Positions 50,946 to 60,257 of a stretch of DNA of 64,000 nt are shown in pieces. The DNA is from Rhodobacteraceae bacterium HTCC2083 (GTDB lineage: Bacteria; Pseudomonadota; Alphaproteobacteria; Rhodobacterales; Rhodobacteraceae). Below the pieces are notes generated by a model. It saw only the letters and a program-made list of their open reading frames with translations. It made no database searches and had not been told where the DNA came from. Location of the stretch: positions 2,132,226 through 2,196,225 of the forward strand of contig DS995276.1 in the NCBI GenBank assembly GCA_000156115.1. The letters are read 5' to 3'. The first letter of the stretch is position 1. Each line of letters begins with the position of its first letter. Made by a program: the position numbers and the translations under genes.

Positions 50946-53351
50946 CTAGCCTAAGCCTGCCGCGGCCATCAATGCGGCGGTTTCAGCTGCGAGCAAGCGT
51001 TCCTCAGCCGCGCCCTTGATCGGCACGCGACCCATTTCCAAGAACATTGGAGCCGCCAAAGGTGTGACGCGCGGTAGGGTCATGAAATCAATGCGACCTC
51101 GGGTGTCATCCAACATCAAACGGATGCGTCCAAAATCAACCAAACCGCGCATTGCTTCCTGTCGTGTGATGCGGAGCAGCAGATGTTCGGGGTCGTATTT
51201 GTGCAATGTGTCATACAGAATATCGGAACTGAACGTGGCTTGTCGTCCGTTCTTGCGTTGCGAGGGAAGGTTACGTTCGATCAAGCCCGCTATCGTGGCA
51301 GAGGCGCGAAAGGTCCGTTTTATTAGAGCATTGCCAGCGAGCCACTGCTCCAAACCATGTTCTATTGTGTTGGGGTTCATCAAGGCTTCAGGATCAGTGA
51401 TCGGGTTAAGGCCCCAGAATAGCGTCGCATAATCCGTGGCGACAAATCCAAGCGGATCATAACCAAGCTGTTCCATCTGTTTGGAGAGTAACAGCCCAAG
51501 CGTTTGCTGTGCATTGCGACCTGCAAACCCGTAGACGACAGTGTGATGGCGATCCTCGTGGGGGAAAGTTTCGATCAGCAATCGACCGGGACGCGGCAGG
51601 ATACTGGCCCCGCGTTGAAGCGTGAGCCAATCCGCAGTATGTGCTGGAAGCTCCGGCCACGCTTCTTGTTGAAACATGCGTAAAATACGCTGATTGAGCT
51701 GGGTCGAGGTTGCAAACTTGGTGCCCGCGAACGTCGCTATTTTCGGCTTTTTGTCAGCGCGGCGAGTGACTTCGACAGTCATTTCGCGCAATCCCTCATA
51801 GCGCACAATCTGGCCACCTATTAGAAACGTGTCGCCTTGGGTCAGGGAGGCGGCAAAGTTCTCCTCAACTTCACCGAGCGGCTTGCCGCCGCGGCTTTTC
51901 TTCAGGCGGACTTTTAAAGTGTCGGTGTCTTGGATCGTGCCAATGTTCATGCGAATACGCTGCGCGGCGCGGGGGTCACGCAAAATCCATTTGCCATCAG
52001 GACGCTGTAGCAAGCGTTTCCATTTGTCATAGGCGCGCAGCGCATAGCCGCCAGTGGCACAGAACTCAAAACAATCGTCAAAGCTGGCGCGGGTGACCTC
52101 GCAATAAGCGCCAACGCTTTTGATTTCGCGGTAAAGTGTGTCGGGATCGAGCGGGCCGGCACAAGCGCGGATCAAAATGTGCTGGCACAGAACATCTAAA
52201 GGGCCAGGGCCACGGGGATCACCGTCTAGTTCATGTTCTTTCACGGCCTGTAAAGCGGCGACGCATTCCACCGCCTCAAAGCGATTGGCAGGTACAAGCA
52301 GAGCTTTGGAAGGGGCATTGTAGCGGTGGTTTGCGCGACCAATCCGTTGCACGAGGCGTTTGACGTTCTTTGGCGCACCGATCTGAATGACGAGATCAAC
52401 GTCACCCCAATCAATCCCGAGATCAAGCGAGCCTGTGCAGACAATTCCTGCCAGTTTACCGCGGACCATTGCCGCTTCGACCCGCTCTCGCTGAACGCGA
52501 TCTAACGATCCGTGGTGAATGCCGATGGGTAAGCCGTCGTCATTGGCGAGCCAGAGGTTGTGAAAGAAGATTTCAGCCTGCGCGCGCGTGTTGTGGAAAA
52601 TGAGTGTGGTTTTATGTCGCTTGATCTGATCAAGAACTGCGGGAATCGCATAGGCGGCACCGCCGCCAGCCCATGGCGGTGGTTCGGCGATTTGCAGCAT
52701 CGAGATATCAGGATCAGGGCCAGGATCTGCCATGACGATATCGCAAGGATCCGGATGACGCGCGAGGTATTTGGCGATGGCGGCGGGATCTTCCACGGTC
52801 GCGGATAGACCAACGCGGCGCAATCCGTCACACATGTTCTGAATCGCGGATAGGGCGAGCATGAGTTGATCCCCACGTTTGCTATCCGCAAGCGCGTGGA
52901 TTTCGTCGATGACAATGCGTTTCAGACCTTTGAAAATGCGCGGCGCGTCTTCGTAGGAGGCGAGCAGTGCGAGGCTTTCAGGGGTAGTCAGGAGGATGTG
53001 AGGAGGATCAGCGCGTTGGCGTTTTTTGCGGCTCGCAGGTGTATCGCCTGTGCGATCCTCAATGCGAATAGGCAGGTTGATGTCTTCGACAGGGCGGCGC
53101 AAATTGCGTTTGATGTCAGAGGCTAGTGCTTTGAGCGGAGAGACATAAAGCGTGTGTAACCCCTCATGTGGTCCTTCAGCCAATTCGTTCAATGTTGGCA
53201 AGAATCCCGCCATGGTTTTACCGCCGCCTGTTGGGGCGATGAGCAAAGTCGCAGGATTATCCGCGCACCTAAGCATGTTGCTTTGATGTGGATGGATTGA
53301 CCAGCCTTGTGCGGTGAACCAATTTGCGATCAAAGGGTGAACAGGTGACAT
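50946..53351 (-). CDS. ligase-associated DEXH-box DNA helicase (Lhr-type)
   Basis: 801-residue superfamily 2 helicase of the Lhr group. Walker A APTGGGKTMAG lies near residue 39 and the DEXH box appears as IDEIHALADSKRG near 148, followed by SAT-like LSATVEDP. The C-terminal half includes the Lhr winged-helix and beta-rich domains. Some 50-60 residues longer domains seen in long Lhr proteins are absent. It is upstream of pdeM on the same strand and probably co-transcribed, so it belongs to the ligase-associated repair module. Confidence 0.9.
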   Translation of the reverse strand: MSPVHPLIANWFTAQGWSIHPHQSNMLRCADNPATLLIAPTGGGKTMAGFLPTLNELAEGPHEGLHTLYVSPLKALASDIKRNLRRPVEDINLPIRIEDRTGDTPASRKKRQRADPPHILLTTPESLALLASYEDAPRIFKGLKRIVIDEIHALADSKRGDQLMLALSAIQNMCDGLRRVGLSATVEDPAAIAKYLARHPDPCDIVMADPGPDPDISMLQIAEPPPWAGGGAAYAIPAVLDQIKRHKTTLIFHNTRAQAEIFFHNLWLANDDGLPIGIHHGSLDRVQRERVEAAMVRGKLAGIVCTGSLDLGIDWGDVDLVIQIGAPKNVKRLVQRIGRANHRYNAPSKALLVPANRFEAVECVAALQAVKEHELDGDPRGPGPLDVLCQHILIRACAGPLDPDTLYREIKSVGAYCEVTRASFDDCFEFCATGGYALRAYDKWKRLLQRPDGKWILRDPRAAQRIRMNIGTIQDTDTLKVRLKKSRGGKPLGEVEENFAASLTQGDTFLIGGQIVRYEGLREMTVEVTRRADKKPKIATFAGTKFATSTQLNQRILRMFQQEAWPELPAHTADWLTLQRGASILPRPGRLLIETFPHEDRHHTVVYGFAGRNAQQTLGLLLSKQMEQLGYDPLGFVATDYATLFWGLNPITDPEALMNPNTIEHGLEQWLAGNALIKRTFRASATIAGLIERNLPSQRKNGRQATFSSDILYDTLHKYDPEHLLLRITRQEAMRGLVDFGRIRLMLDDTRGRIDFMTLPRVTPLAAPMFLEMGRVPIKGAAEERLLAAETAALMAAAGLG

Positions 53352-53390
53352 CCTTTGGACATATCGCGTTTAGGACTGGTTGCAAGTCAC

Positions 53391-53412
53391 CTTACGCGCT
53401 GCAGCACGTAAG
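53391..53412 (-). other. 22-base hairpin between the AAA ATPase and helicase genes
   Basis: On the minus strand CTTACGTGC-TGCA-GCGCGTAAG, a 9-bp stem with one G-U pair, 11 bases after the ATPase stop. There is no U-run, so a terminator is not certain; it may be a processing or protective stem at the end of the tad transcript. Confidence 0.4.
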
Positions 53413-53423
53413 ACCACAGCGCG

Positions 53424-54731
53424 TTACTTCGCGATTTCTTCGTCTTTCACGAACATATTCGCCCATGCGCGGTCGATCAGTTCGGGGGTCATCTGGTTTG
53501 GAATTCCCTCAAATTCACAAATAGCAATCATCTGATCGATCAGAAATACTGGCTGATAATTCGCATAAGTGTTGTCGATCGTTGGATATTTGCTTTGCAG
53601 TAAATAGATCAACGCATCCTCGGCTAAGGGAATACCCTTTTTGTTGGCGACCAATGCGAAGATCTTGAGGAAGTTTTCCTGATTGGGGCCATCAATTTTG
53701 ATCTTGTAAAAAATCCTGCGCAAGGCGGCTTGGTCGAAGATTTTATTCGGATGGAAGTTGGTCGAGAAGATCACCAACGTGTCGAAAGGCACTTCAAATT
53801 TTTCACCAGATTGTAGCGCGAGAATATCCTTGGCTTCTTCCAATGGAACGATCCAGCGGTTGACCAAAGATTGTGGTGGTTCTGCCTGACGACCAAGGTC
53901 GTCTACGATGAAAATTCCGCCCGTTGATTTCAATTGCAAAGGGGCCTGATAGGTCCGCGCTGTCGGGTTATAGACAAGGTCGAGCATGTCGAGTGATAAC
54001 TCACCCCCTGTATTTACGGTCGGGCGCTGACACTTTACGTAGCGCGTATCAAACAAGGTGCGTCGTCGCAGTTGGTTGGGATCATCGACCTGCTCCTCGA
54101 CCGCGCTATGCACGATGGGATCGTAAACGGTGATCACTTGCCCCGCGTATTCAATCGCACGTGGCACGTAAATTTTGTCGCCAAGCGCGTCGCGAATTCC
54201 GTTTGAAATTGAGGACTTACCATTACCTGGAGGGCCATACATCAAAATCGAGCGACCAGAGCTAACGGCGGGTCCAAGGTTTCCAAGCAGATCATCGGGT
54301 AGGATCAGATGACCCATAGCGTCAGTCAATTGGCCACGCGTAATCATAATATTGCGAATGGATTGGCGTTTCACTTGCTCGCGGTAGACATCCAAAGGCA
54401 CGGGCATCGCACCGAAGTATTCGGACTGTTGCAGCGCGTCCATGGTACGTGCTTTGCCTGCATCGGTGAGCTGAAATCCCATTTCACCACCATTGTTGGC
54501 GTTCAAGGTTCCTGTCGCTTCAAGCAGCTTTTGTTCGCGCGACAGATCAATCAGCTCTTGGGTGACCTGCAATGGCAAACAGATTGCGCGTGCGACTTCA
54601 CTGGCGGTGTCCACGTTCTTGCGAAACATCGTTTTCAACATGATGTCGCGCATCATGACGATCGAAAGTTTCATTTGCGCCATGCCCTTAGGGGGTGGAG
54701 GTGCCATCACTGCGCTGGTTTGCATGTTCAT
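53424..54731 (-). CDS. AAA ATPase at the end of the tad locus
   Basis: 435-residue ATPase with a winged-helix-like N-terminal region (about 38-92) and an AAA+ core from about 150. Walker A GPPGNGKSS lies at residues 166-174, Walker B GGIFIVDDLGR follows near 280 and the sensor LVIFSTN is near 322. Start ATG 54731 has AAGGGGC upstream. It is the last gene on the minus strand of the Tad block, 85 bases from cpaA. I do not know its function; a link to Tad pilus assembly or regulation is inferred only from position. Confidence 0.82.
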   Translation of the reverse strand: MNMQTSAVMAPPPPKGMAQMKLSIVMMRDIMLKTMFRKNVDTASEVARAICLPLQVTQELIDLSREQKLLEATGTLNANNGGEMGFQLTDAGKARTMDALQQSEYFGAMPVPLDVYREQVKRQSIRNIMITRGQLTDAMGHLILPDDLLGNLGPAVSSGRSILMYGPPGNGKSSISNGIRDALGDKIYVPRAIEYAGQVITVYDPIVHSAVEEQVDDPNQLRRRTLFDTRYVKCQRPTVNTGGELSLDMLDLVYNPTARTYQAPLQLKSTGGIFIVDDLGRQAEPPQSLVNRWIVPLEEAKDILALQSGEKFEVPFDTLVIFSTNFHPNKIFDQAALRRIFYKIKIDGPNQENFLKIFALVANKKGIPLAEDALIYLLQSKYPTIDNTYANYQPVFLIDQMIAICEFEGIPNQMTPELIDRAWANMFVKDEEIAK

Positions 54732-54816
54732 TGTTTTGCCCCTTAGATTGCTCGCGTTGAAAAAAACCTATCAACGGAGTTTGGGCAAATTGTGGCGGGT
54801 TATGGGCTAGCGTTTG

Positions 54817-55323
54817 TTAGACGCCGAAGTGCACGCTTAGGATCAGGTAGATCGCCAAAGTGCCGCCCAAGGAGAGGCCCATTGGAAATTCCCAAGTACG
54901 CTCCCAGCTGTCCCATTTAGGTGCCAGCTTGGTCATTTTGGTCTTCGCGGTAAGGCGATGTGTTAAGAATGCGGCAAGGATATTAGCGGCAAAAAGTGCG
55001 AGGACAAATCTGAAATCACTTGAGTGAATAAAGGGGGCTGCGGCGGCTGCGAATTTAGCGTCGCCGGCGCCGATCATGCCAACAGCGTTCATCAAGAAAC
55101 CGATCACAAGCACGACAAGTAACCCAAAGAACCCCCAAAGATAGACACTGAAGGGGAGTGTAAGAATGCCGATAACGACATACACACCAAACATCGCGAG
55201 GACGCACCAGTTCGGGATCCGCATCGCGCGCATGTCTGACCATGCCACCAAAAAGCAGATAGGTAGCAAAAAGGGCAGGGACCATAGCGCGAAACTGGCT
55301 GGGTTGCTTAACTCAAGTAGCAT
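54817..55323 (-). CDS. cpaA: prepilin peptidase (CpaA/TadV)
   Basis: 168-residue aspartic membrane peptidase of the A24 family that processes Flp prepilin and TadE/F pseudopilins. The two catalytic aspartates are in AWSDMRAMRIPN (near residue 30) and the GxGD motif GAGDAKFA (near 86). Five to six hydrophobic segments are seen. This is the short TadV form lacking the methyltransferase domain. Starts 12 bases after the TPR lipoprotein stop. Confidence 0.9.
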   Translation of the reverse strand: MLLELSNPASFALWSLPFLLPICFLVAWSDMRAMRIPNWCVLAMFGVYVVIGILTLPFSVYLWGFFGLLVVLVIGFLMNAVGMIGAGDAKFAAAAAPFIHSSDFRFVLALFAANILAAFLTHRLTAKTKMTKLAPKWDSWERTWEFPMGLSLGGTLAIYLILSVHFGV

Positions 55324-55334
55324 CGACGCCGCTC

Positions 55335-56183
55335 TTAATTGACTTCAAGCGCACGAAGCGACCGAACTGCAGCTTCAAAATGCTGCGGATGCGTTTCAAT
55401 CGCGTCGCGCAACAGGGCTTTGGCGGTTTCTACGTCACCTTGCTTGACGGCGGACAGTCCGAGCGTATGCAACAGTTGTGCGCGTTCCGATTGATCCATG
55501 GGGATGACTGGCAGTTCATAGTTGCGCTGCGCACCGCGCGCGAGAACGAGGTTGTTCTTGGCCGTGAACAATTTTTGATCCTGACGGATGGCATCGCCAA
55601 ACAGGCGCTCTGCGGATTTAAATTCACCGCGTGTCAATTTGGAATAGCCCCAGTTGTTCATCACACCTGCCGGCTTGGTGGTGAGCCCGGCGGCAGTCTC
55701 ATAAAAGCTGTCTGCCTTTTTCCATTCGCGGTTGCTGTCAGCAATCATCGCTTCAAGACGGTAGCGTTTGTAGGTTTCATGAGTGGGCGGGATGCGATCC
55801 AGAACCGCTTCCGCTTCTTTCCACTGATTGGCACGAATATGCGCATCCGCAAGATCGACGCGGTCTACATCAGTTGCATCGGGATGGCGTGTCACAGTCT
55901 GCCACGCGCTGACCGCTTCGGGTGCGCGTTTGGCACGCACAAGCGAGCTAGCAAGACCACGTTGGTGGTCTATGCGATCGGGGGCGTCACCCAGCGCGCG
56001 CTGAAAATACGAGACGGACTCGTTGGGATCAGCGACTGTCAGCATGACGTCGTTCAAATTGGTTGCATCAATTACGTTTACACCCGCAACTGACCGTTCC
56101 ACGCTTCCGCCGTCAGATTTGTTACACGCTGCTGTCGCAACGGCCCCAAACATGCATAGCGAAAAAAGGAAAGGATGGCGCAT
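55335..56183 (-). CDS. TPR-repeat lipoprotein of the tad locus
   Basis: 282-residue lipoprotein. The signal peptide ends in a lipobox ATAAC with the lipidated residue Cys20. TPR-like repeats follow: residues about 55-90, 95-130 and 175-250 show repeated A-L-x8-P patterns. Members of this group (TadD-like) are outer-membrane lipoproteins needed for Tad assembly. It is downstream of a second, smaller TPR lipoprotein gene and upstream of cpaA. I cannot tell which of the two TPR proteins is the true TadD. Confidence 0.85.
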   Translation of the reverse strand: MRHPFLFSLCMFGAVATAACNKSDGGSVERSVAGVNVIDATNLNDVMLTVADPNESVSYFQRALGDAPDRIDHQRGLASSLVRAKRAPEAVSAWQTVTRHPDATDVDRVDLADAHIRANQWKEAEAVLDRIPPTHETYKRYRLEAMIADSNREWKKADSFYETAAGLTTKPAGVMNNWGYSKLTRGEFKSAERLFGDAIRQDQKLFTAKNNLVLARGAQRNYELPVIPMDQSERAQLLHTLGLSAVKQGDVETAKALLRDAIETHPQHFEAAVRSLRALEVN

Positions 56184-56219
56184 ATTTGTGCGTCCTTATA
56201 CTGCTCTTGCCTCTGTTCG

Positions 56220-56807
56220 TCATGGTGTCTTACGGATTAAGAAGTCACTCGAACCCCGTCGCACCAATTTATAATCTTGCTCTTGAGGAGTAGCATAGTC
56301 AACATTTTCCAATTTTGCGAGCGCAATTGTTAAATTCTCGCGGATTGAGTCACTTCTGCCATTGTCGAGCGCGAAGGCACGTTTGAAAACTTCGGTGGCT
56401 TCGGCGGTTTTGCCCCGCTCCATCAAGACAACGCCCAGATTATTATAGTCTTCTGGGGTCGTGTCCTCTGCCTCTGTGGCGCGCCGCAAGAGCGTTTCAG
56501 CCTGTCCCAAACGCCCCAAACCAAGGTTGGCGGAGGCCATTGCAGAGATGATTTCGGTCGTCAAACCTTGATCTGCGGCGGCCAAGCGGAAGGATTTCAA
56601 CGCCAGCTCATGTTCGCCCGCAGCAGTTAAACGGTGACCGACGATCAACGGATCTTCGCCTTGGCCATTGCGTTTTAGGGAAGGGGCGTAGGGTGAGGCC
56701 TTGGACGTATTGCTCAAAGACGTGCCAAGGCCACCCGAAGAACAGGCGGCCAAAGCGAAGCTGCTGAGGAGGCAAAGCAGGGCAAATGCCCACCGCGATT
56801 GCGCCAT
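56220..56807 (-). CDS. tadD: TadD-like TPR lipoprotein
   Basis: 195-residue lipoprotein with lipobox LAAC and lipidated Cys22. Three tetratricopeptide repeats span about residues 55-160 (RLTAAGEHELALKSFRLAA, NLGVVLMERGKTAEATEVF). It matches the size and layout of TadD, thought to be a pilotin-like partner of the secretin. Located directly after tadC (17-base gap) in the reverse-oriented tad block. The other TPR gene lies 36 bases downstream. Confidence 0.87.
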   Translation of the reverse strand: MAQSRWAFALLCLLSSFALAACSSGGLGTSLSNTSKASPYAPSLKRNGQGEDPLIVGHRLTAAGEHELALKSFRLAAADQGLTTEIISAMASANLGLGRLGQAETLLRRATEAEDTTPEDYNNLGVVLMERGKTAEATEVFKRAFALDNGRSDSIRENLTIALAKLENVDYATPQEQDYKLVRRGSSDFLIRKTP

Positions 56808-56823
56808 GTGAAAGTGCCTTGTG

Positions 56824-57795
56824 CTACATATTGCCTAATTCTGTGATGCCGACGACTGAGGGCCCAACGAGGATGATCAACAGCGGCGGAACCGTTAACA
56901 TCATTGTGGCGAGTGTCATCTTGGTTGGCAACTTGTTTGCTTTCTCTTCGGCGCGCATCACGCGTTTGTCACGCATTTCACCTGCATATACCCGCAAGGC
57001 TTCGGCGATAGAGGTACCAAAGCTGGTCGATTGGATCAAAACGGTCACGAAGCTCGCCACGTCTTGTACGCCGCAGCGCTCTGACATGTCATTGAGAACA
57101 GCGATTTTGTCCTTACCCGCTTTCATTTCTTGCGCGACGATCTCGTACTCATCAGCCAAGAAGGGGTAGGAATGATGCAGTTCAGCCGCAACGCGCACGA
57201 TGGATTGATCGAGCGATTGACCAGCTTCAACGCAAACCAGCATCATATCAAGACTGTCAGGAAAGCCGCTTTCGATCTGCTCTTTGCGCGTGTCGATGCG
57301 GCGTGTGATCCAGTATTTCGGTAAGAAATAACCAGCTCCACCCGGGCCAAGCACATACATCAGCATCTGCTGCGTCGTTGCGTTTTCGCCGCTGATCACA
57401 AAGGTGTAATAGAGCAGGCCGATGACGAGAAAGATCACACCGAGGATCATCTGCATCAGGTGGAACAAGCGCACAGCATCTTTGTCGCGGTATCCCGCTT
57501 GGATCAATTTCAAACGAATGGCGGAGTATTCTGCCTCGTCCTTAGGCTCGAGCAGCTTGGCGTATTTCCCGAGTTGCTTGTTGCCTTTCGCAGCGCGTAA
57601 ACGTTGACGGTCTTCACCAGCGGCTTTGCCTTGCATCTGCTCCTTGAGTTTGTCGAGTGGATCGACCTCTTTGGACATGATGAAAGGCACCGCCAGCAAG
57701 GCAAGCATTCCGCCGAGAACCACAAGCAGGACCAATTGTGCGTTCGGCCCGAAGGTTGCGAACATCATGTCCATGAAGTTGTTGAAGAAATTCAT
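56824..57795 (-). CDS. tadC: Tad inner-membrane protein TadC (T2SS F family)
   Basis: 323-residue inner-membrane platform protein of the type II secretion F family. A T2SSF domain lies at about residues 165-300 with four hydrophobic segments in the protein. It pairs with TadB, encoded just upstream with an 11-base gap, to anchor the ATPase TadA in pilus extrusion and retraction. Length and position fit TadC. Confidence 0.92.
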   Translation of the reverse strand: MNFFNNFMDMMFATFGPNAQLVLLVVLGGMLALLAVPFIMSKEVDPLDKLKEQMQGKAAGEDRQRLRAAKGNKQLGKYAKLLEPKDEAEYSAIRLKLIQAGYRDKDAVRLFHLMQMILGVIFLVIGLLYYTFVISGENATTQQMLMYVLGPGGAGYFLPKYWITRRIDTRKEQIESGFPDSLDMMLVCVEAGQSLDQSIVRVAAELHHSYPFLADEYEIVAQEMKAGKDKIAVLNDMSERCGVQDVASFVTVLIQSTSFGTSIAEALRVYAGEMRDKRVMRAEEKANKLPTKMTLATMMLTVPPLLIILVGPSVVGITELGNM

Positions 57796-57805
57796 AACTC
57801 TGGCC

Positions 57806-58774
57806 CTAAACTTTGATGTTAACGAGGATGCGCATCACGATCAGGTTCACACCCAAGAACGCAGCCACAAGGAAACACGCGGGGATAAACCACTCATGAT
57901 CGAGCACGGGGTCGTAGTAGTTCGGGTCACCCAGCTGGATTGCGACAAGCGCCATCAAGGGAAAACTGGACAGAAATTTCCCGGACCATTGCGCTTCTGC
58001 AGTAATCGCCTTCACACGGCGGAATAGACGGAAGCGTGCGCGAATGACCTGCGCCAGGCCCGCAAGAATTTCCGCGAGGTTACCACCTGATTGCTGCTGG
58101 ATCGTCACGGCCACGGCCAAGAACCGAAGGTCTTGATTATCAAGGCGCTCTGCCATTGCTTTCAAAGCTTCACCGACATCTCGGCCATAGGCACTTTCAT
58201 CCGCAATCACGCCCATTTCAGAGGCGAGGGGGTCCTGCACCTCTTTCGCAACGATCTGAACTGCAGAGGAAAATGGATGACCCACGCGCAGAGATCGCAC
58301 CATAAGTTCAACCGCATCTGGCAACTGCTCTTCCAGCATAGACATGCGTTTTTTCGCTTTATGGCTGATCCACATGAATACACCACCCACGCCAATACCG
58401 ACGGAAGCAATGATGCGCACACCGATGCTTGTTTGTGTTCCAATCGTTAAGCCGAGGAAGGCGAAAACACAGACCATACCCATGATTCCGATTAACTGCT
58501 GGGGCGTAAAAGCAATCGCGGCCTTGTTGGCCTTGTCGGAGAGCATGGAATAAAGTGGAATTGAGCGACCGTTGATATGTTGGTTCATCTCCTTGCGGAG
58601 CTTATCTAACACTTCTTCGCGGTTGCCGCCTTTCTCAAGCATCTCAAGACGGCGATTTACCTTGTTGTTAAGCGAGATCGAGCGGCCAAACACCACCAGA
58701 TACACACCCTCAACAAGCACCAGCACCCCGATAAAGACAAGAGCGTAGATAATTGGTTCAGCAGTAAGGCTCAT
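57806..58774 (-). CDS. tadB: Tad inner-membrane protein TadB (T2SS F family)
   Basis: 322-residue inner-membrane protein with a T2SSF domain at about residues 155-285 (LPDAVELMVRSLRVGHPFSS). N-terminal and C-terminal membrane helices are visible. It sits between cpaF (6-base gap) and tadC, the usual order. It is the partner of TadC in the assembly platform. Confidence 0.92.
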   Translation of the reverse strand: MSLTAEPIIYALVFIGVLVLVEGVYLVVFGRSISLNNKVNRRLEMLEKGGNREEVLDKLRKEMNQHINGRSIPLYSMLSDKANKAAIAFTPQQLIGIMGMVCVFAFLGLTIGTQTSIGVRIIASVGIGVGGVFMWISHKAKKRMSMLEEQLPDAVELMVRSLRVGHPFSSAVQIVAKEVQDPLASEMGVIADESAYGRDVGEALKAMAERLDNQDLRFLAVAVTIQQQSGGNLAEILAGLAQVIRARFRLFRRVKAITAEAQWSGKFLSSFPLMALVAIQLGDPNYYDPVLDHEWFIPACFLVAAFLGVNLIVMRILVNIKV

Positions 58775-58779
58775 ATCGA

Positions 58780-60243
58780 TTACCCGTCTAACTTTGTTGG
58801 CTCATAGATTGAGGTTGGCAGATCATATCCCCACATGCGGAAGCGCTCTGCATAGTGGCTACGCACGCCAGTCGCGGTGAAATGACCGATAATTTTGTTC
58901 TCTGGCGTGAGTCCAACGCGCTGGAAACGGAAGAGTTCCTGCATGGAAATGACTTCACCCTCCATGCCTGTGATCTCTGTGATCGAGGTCATGCGACGCG
59001 ATCCATCCTGAAGACGCGAGGCTTGAACGATTAAGTTCACAGCAGATGAAATCTGACTACGCATCGCTTTAAGTGGCATTTCGATACCCGACATCGCGAT
59101 CATATTTTCCAAACGCGACACACCATCGCGTGCAGAGTTGGCGTGGATCGTCGTCATAGATCCATCGTGACCCGTGTTCATCGCTTGCAACATGTCGATG
59201 ACTTCTTCGCCACGCGTCTCACCCACGATGATGCGATCTGGTCGCATACGAAGGGCGTTTTTCAAACAGTCGCGCGGAGATACTTCGCCTTTGCCTTCAA
59301 CGTTTGGTGGACGGCTTTCCATCCGGCCCACGTGCGTTTGCTGGAGCTGAAGTTCCGCAGTGTCTTCGATCGTTAGAATGCGTTCAGCGTTGTCAATGAA
59401 GGACGAAAGCGCGTTTAGCGTTGTTGTTTTACCGGAACCAGTACCGCCGGAGACGATAATATTCAGGCGCGTGGCCACAGCCGCTTGTAGATAAGCGGCC
59501 ATCTCTTCAGAGAAGGCACCAAAATCAACAAGATCGTCGATGCCAAGCTTGTCTTTCTTAAACTTACGAATGGACACAAGGCTGCCATCCACCGCAACAG
59601 GCGGAACCATGGCGTTGAAACGCGAACCATCTGTAAGACGCGCGTCAACGTATGGGTTACTTTCGTCAACGCGACGACCCACGGCGGAAACGATTTTGTC
59701 GATGATGCGCAAAAGGTGCTTTTCGTCTTTGAAAGTCACATCGCTGAGGGTCAACTTGCCGTGCTTTTCGATGAAGATCTGCTTGGGACCGTTGACGAGA
59801 ATATCGTTCACGTCATCGTCTTTCAGAAGCGTTTCAAGCGGGCCAAGGCCAGTGACTTCGTCGAACAAATCCTGGCTAAGCGCCGTGCGATCTTCGCGGT
59901 TTAGCACGATGCCTTTTTCTTGCAGAACTTCTGCGGCGATCGAGTTAATTTCGACGCGCAATTCTTGCTCTGACGCAGTTTCAAGTGCGGCAAGGTTGAG
60001 GTTGTCCAACAACTCGCGGTGTAGCTCGAGCTTAATCTCGCTCATGCGATCTTTGCGTTTCTTTTCCTTATCAGCCGACACGCTTTGCGCAGGCGTTGTT
60101 GGCGCGGGGCGGCGCATGGTTGCGGCCGCTGGTGACTCCATCGCCTCAATGTTCGCGACCGGCGTTTTTGCGGCTTCAGTTTCACTGGTTGCGGAGACTG
60201 GGGCAAGCGCGGCGGCCTCTGGCTTTTTGTATCTGGAAAACAT
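58780..60243 (-). CDS. cpaF: Tad secretion ATPase CpaF/TadA
   Basis: 487-residue secretion ATPase that powers Flp pilus assembly. Walker A GGTGSGKT lies at residues 266-273, the Asp box [13 protein letters not shown] at 288-300, and Walker B and the His box ([20 protein letters not shown]) at about 340-360. An N-terminal Ala/Pro-rich stretch (10-60) precedes the conserved region. It lies 14 bases downstream of cpaE. Confidence 0.94.
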   Translation of the reverse strand: MFSRYKKPEAAALAPVSATSETEAAKTPVANIEAMESPAAATMRRPAPTTPAQSVSADKEKKRKDRMSEIKLELHRELLDNLNLAALETASEQELRVEINSIAAEVLQEKGIVLNREDRTALSQDLFDEVTGLGPLETLLKDDDVNDILVNGPKQIFIEKHGKLTLSDVTFKDEKHLLRIIDKIVSAVGRRVDESNPYVDARLTDGSRFNAMVPPVAVDGSLVSIRKFKKDKLGIDDLVDFGAFSEEMAAYLQAAVATRLNIIVSGGTGSGKTTTLNALSSFIDNAERILTIEDTAELQLQQTHVGRMESRPPNVEGKGEVSPRDCLKNALRMRPDRIIVGETRGEEVIDMLQAMNTGHDGSMTTIHANSARDGVSRLENMIAMSGIEMPLKAMRSQISSAVNLIVQASRLQDGSRRMTSITEITGMEGEVISMQELFRFQRVGLTPENKIIGHFTATGVRSHYAERFRMWGYDLPTSIYEPTKLDG

Positions 60244-60257
60244 TCCTGATCGTCTCC

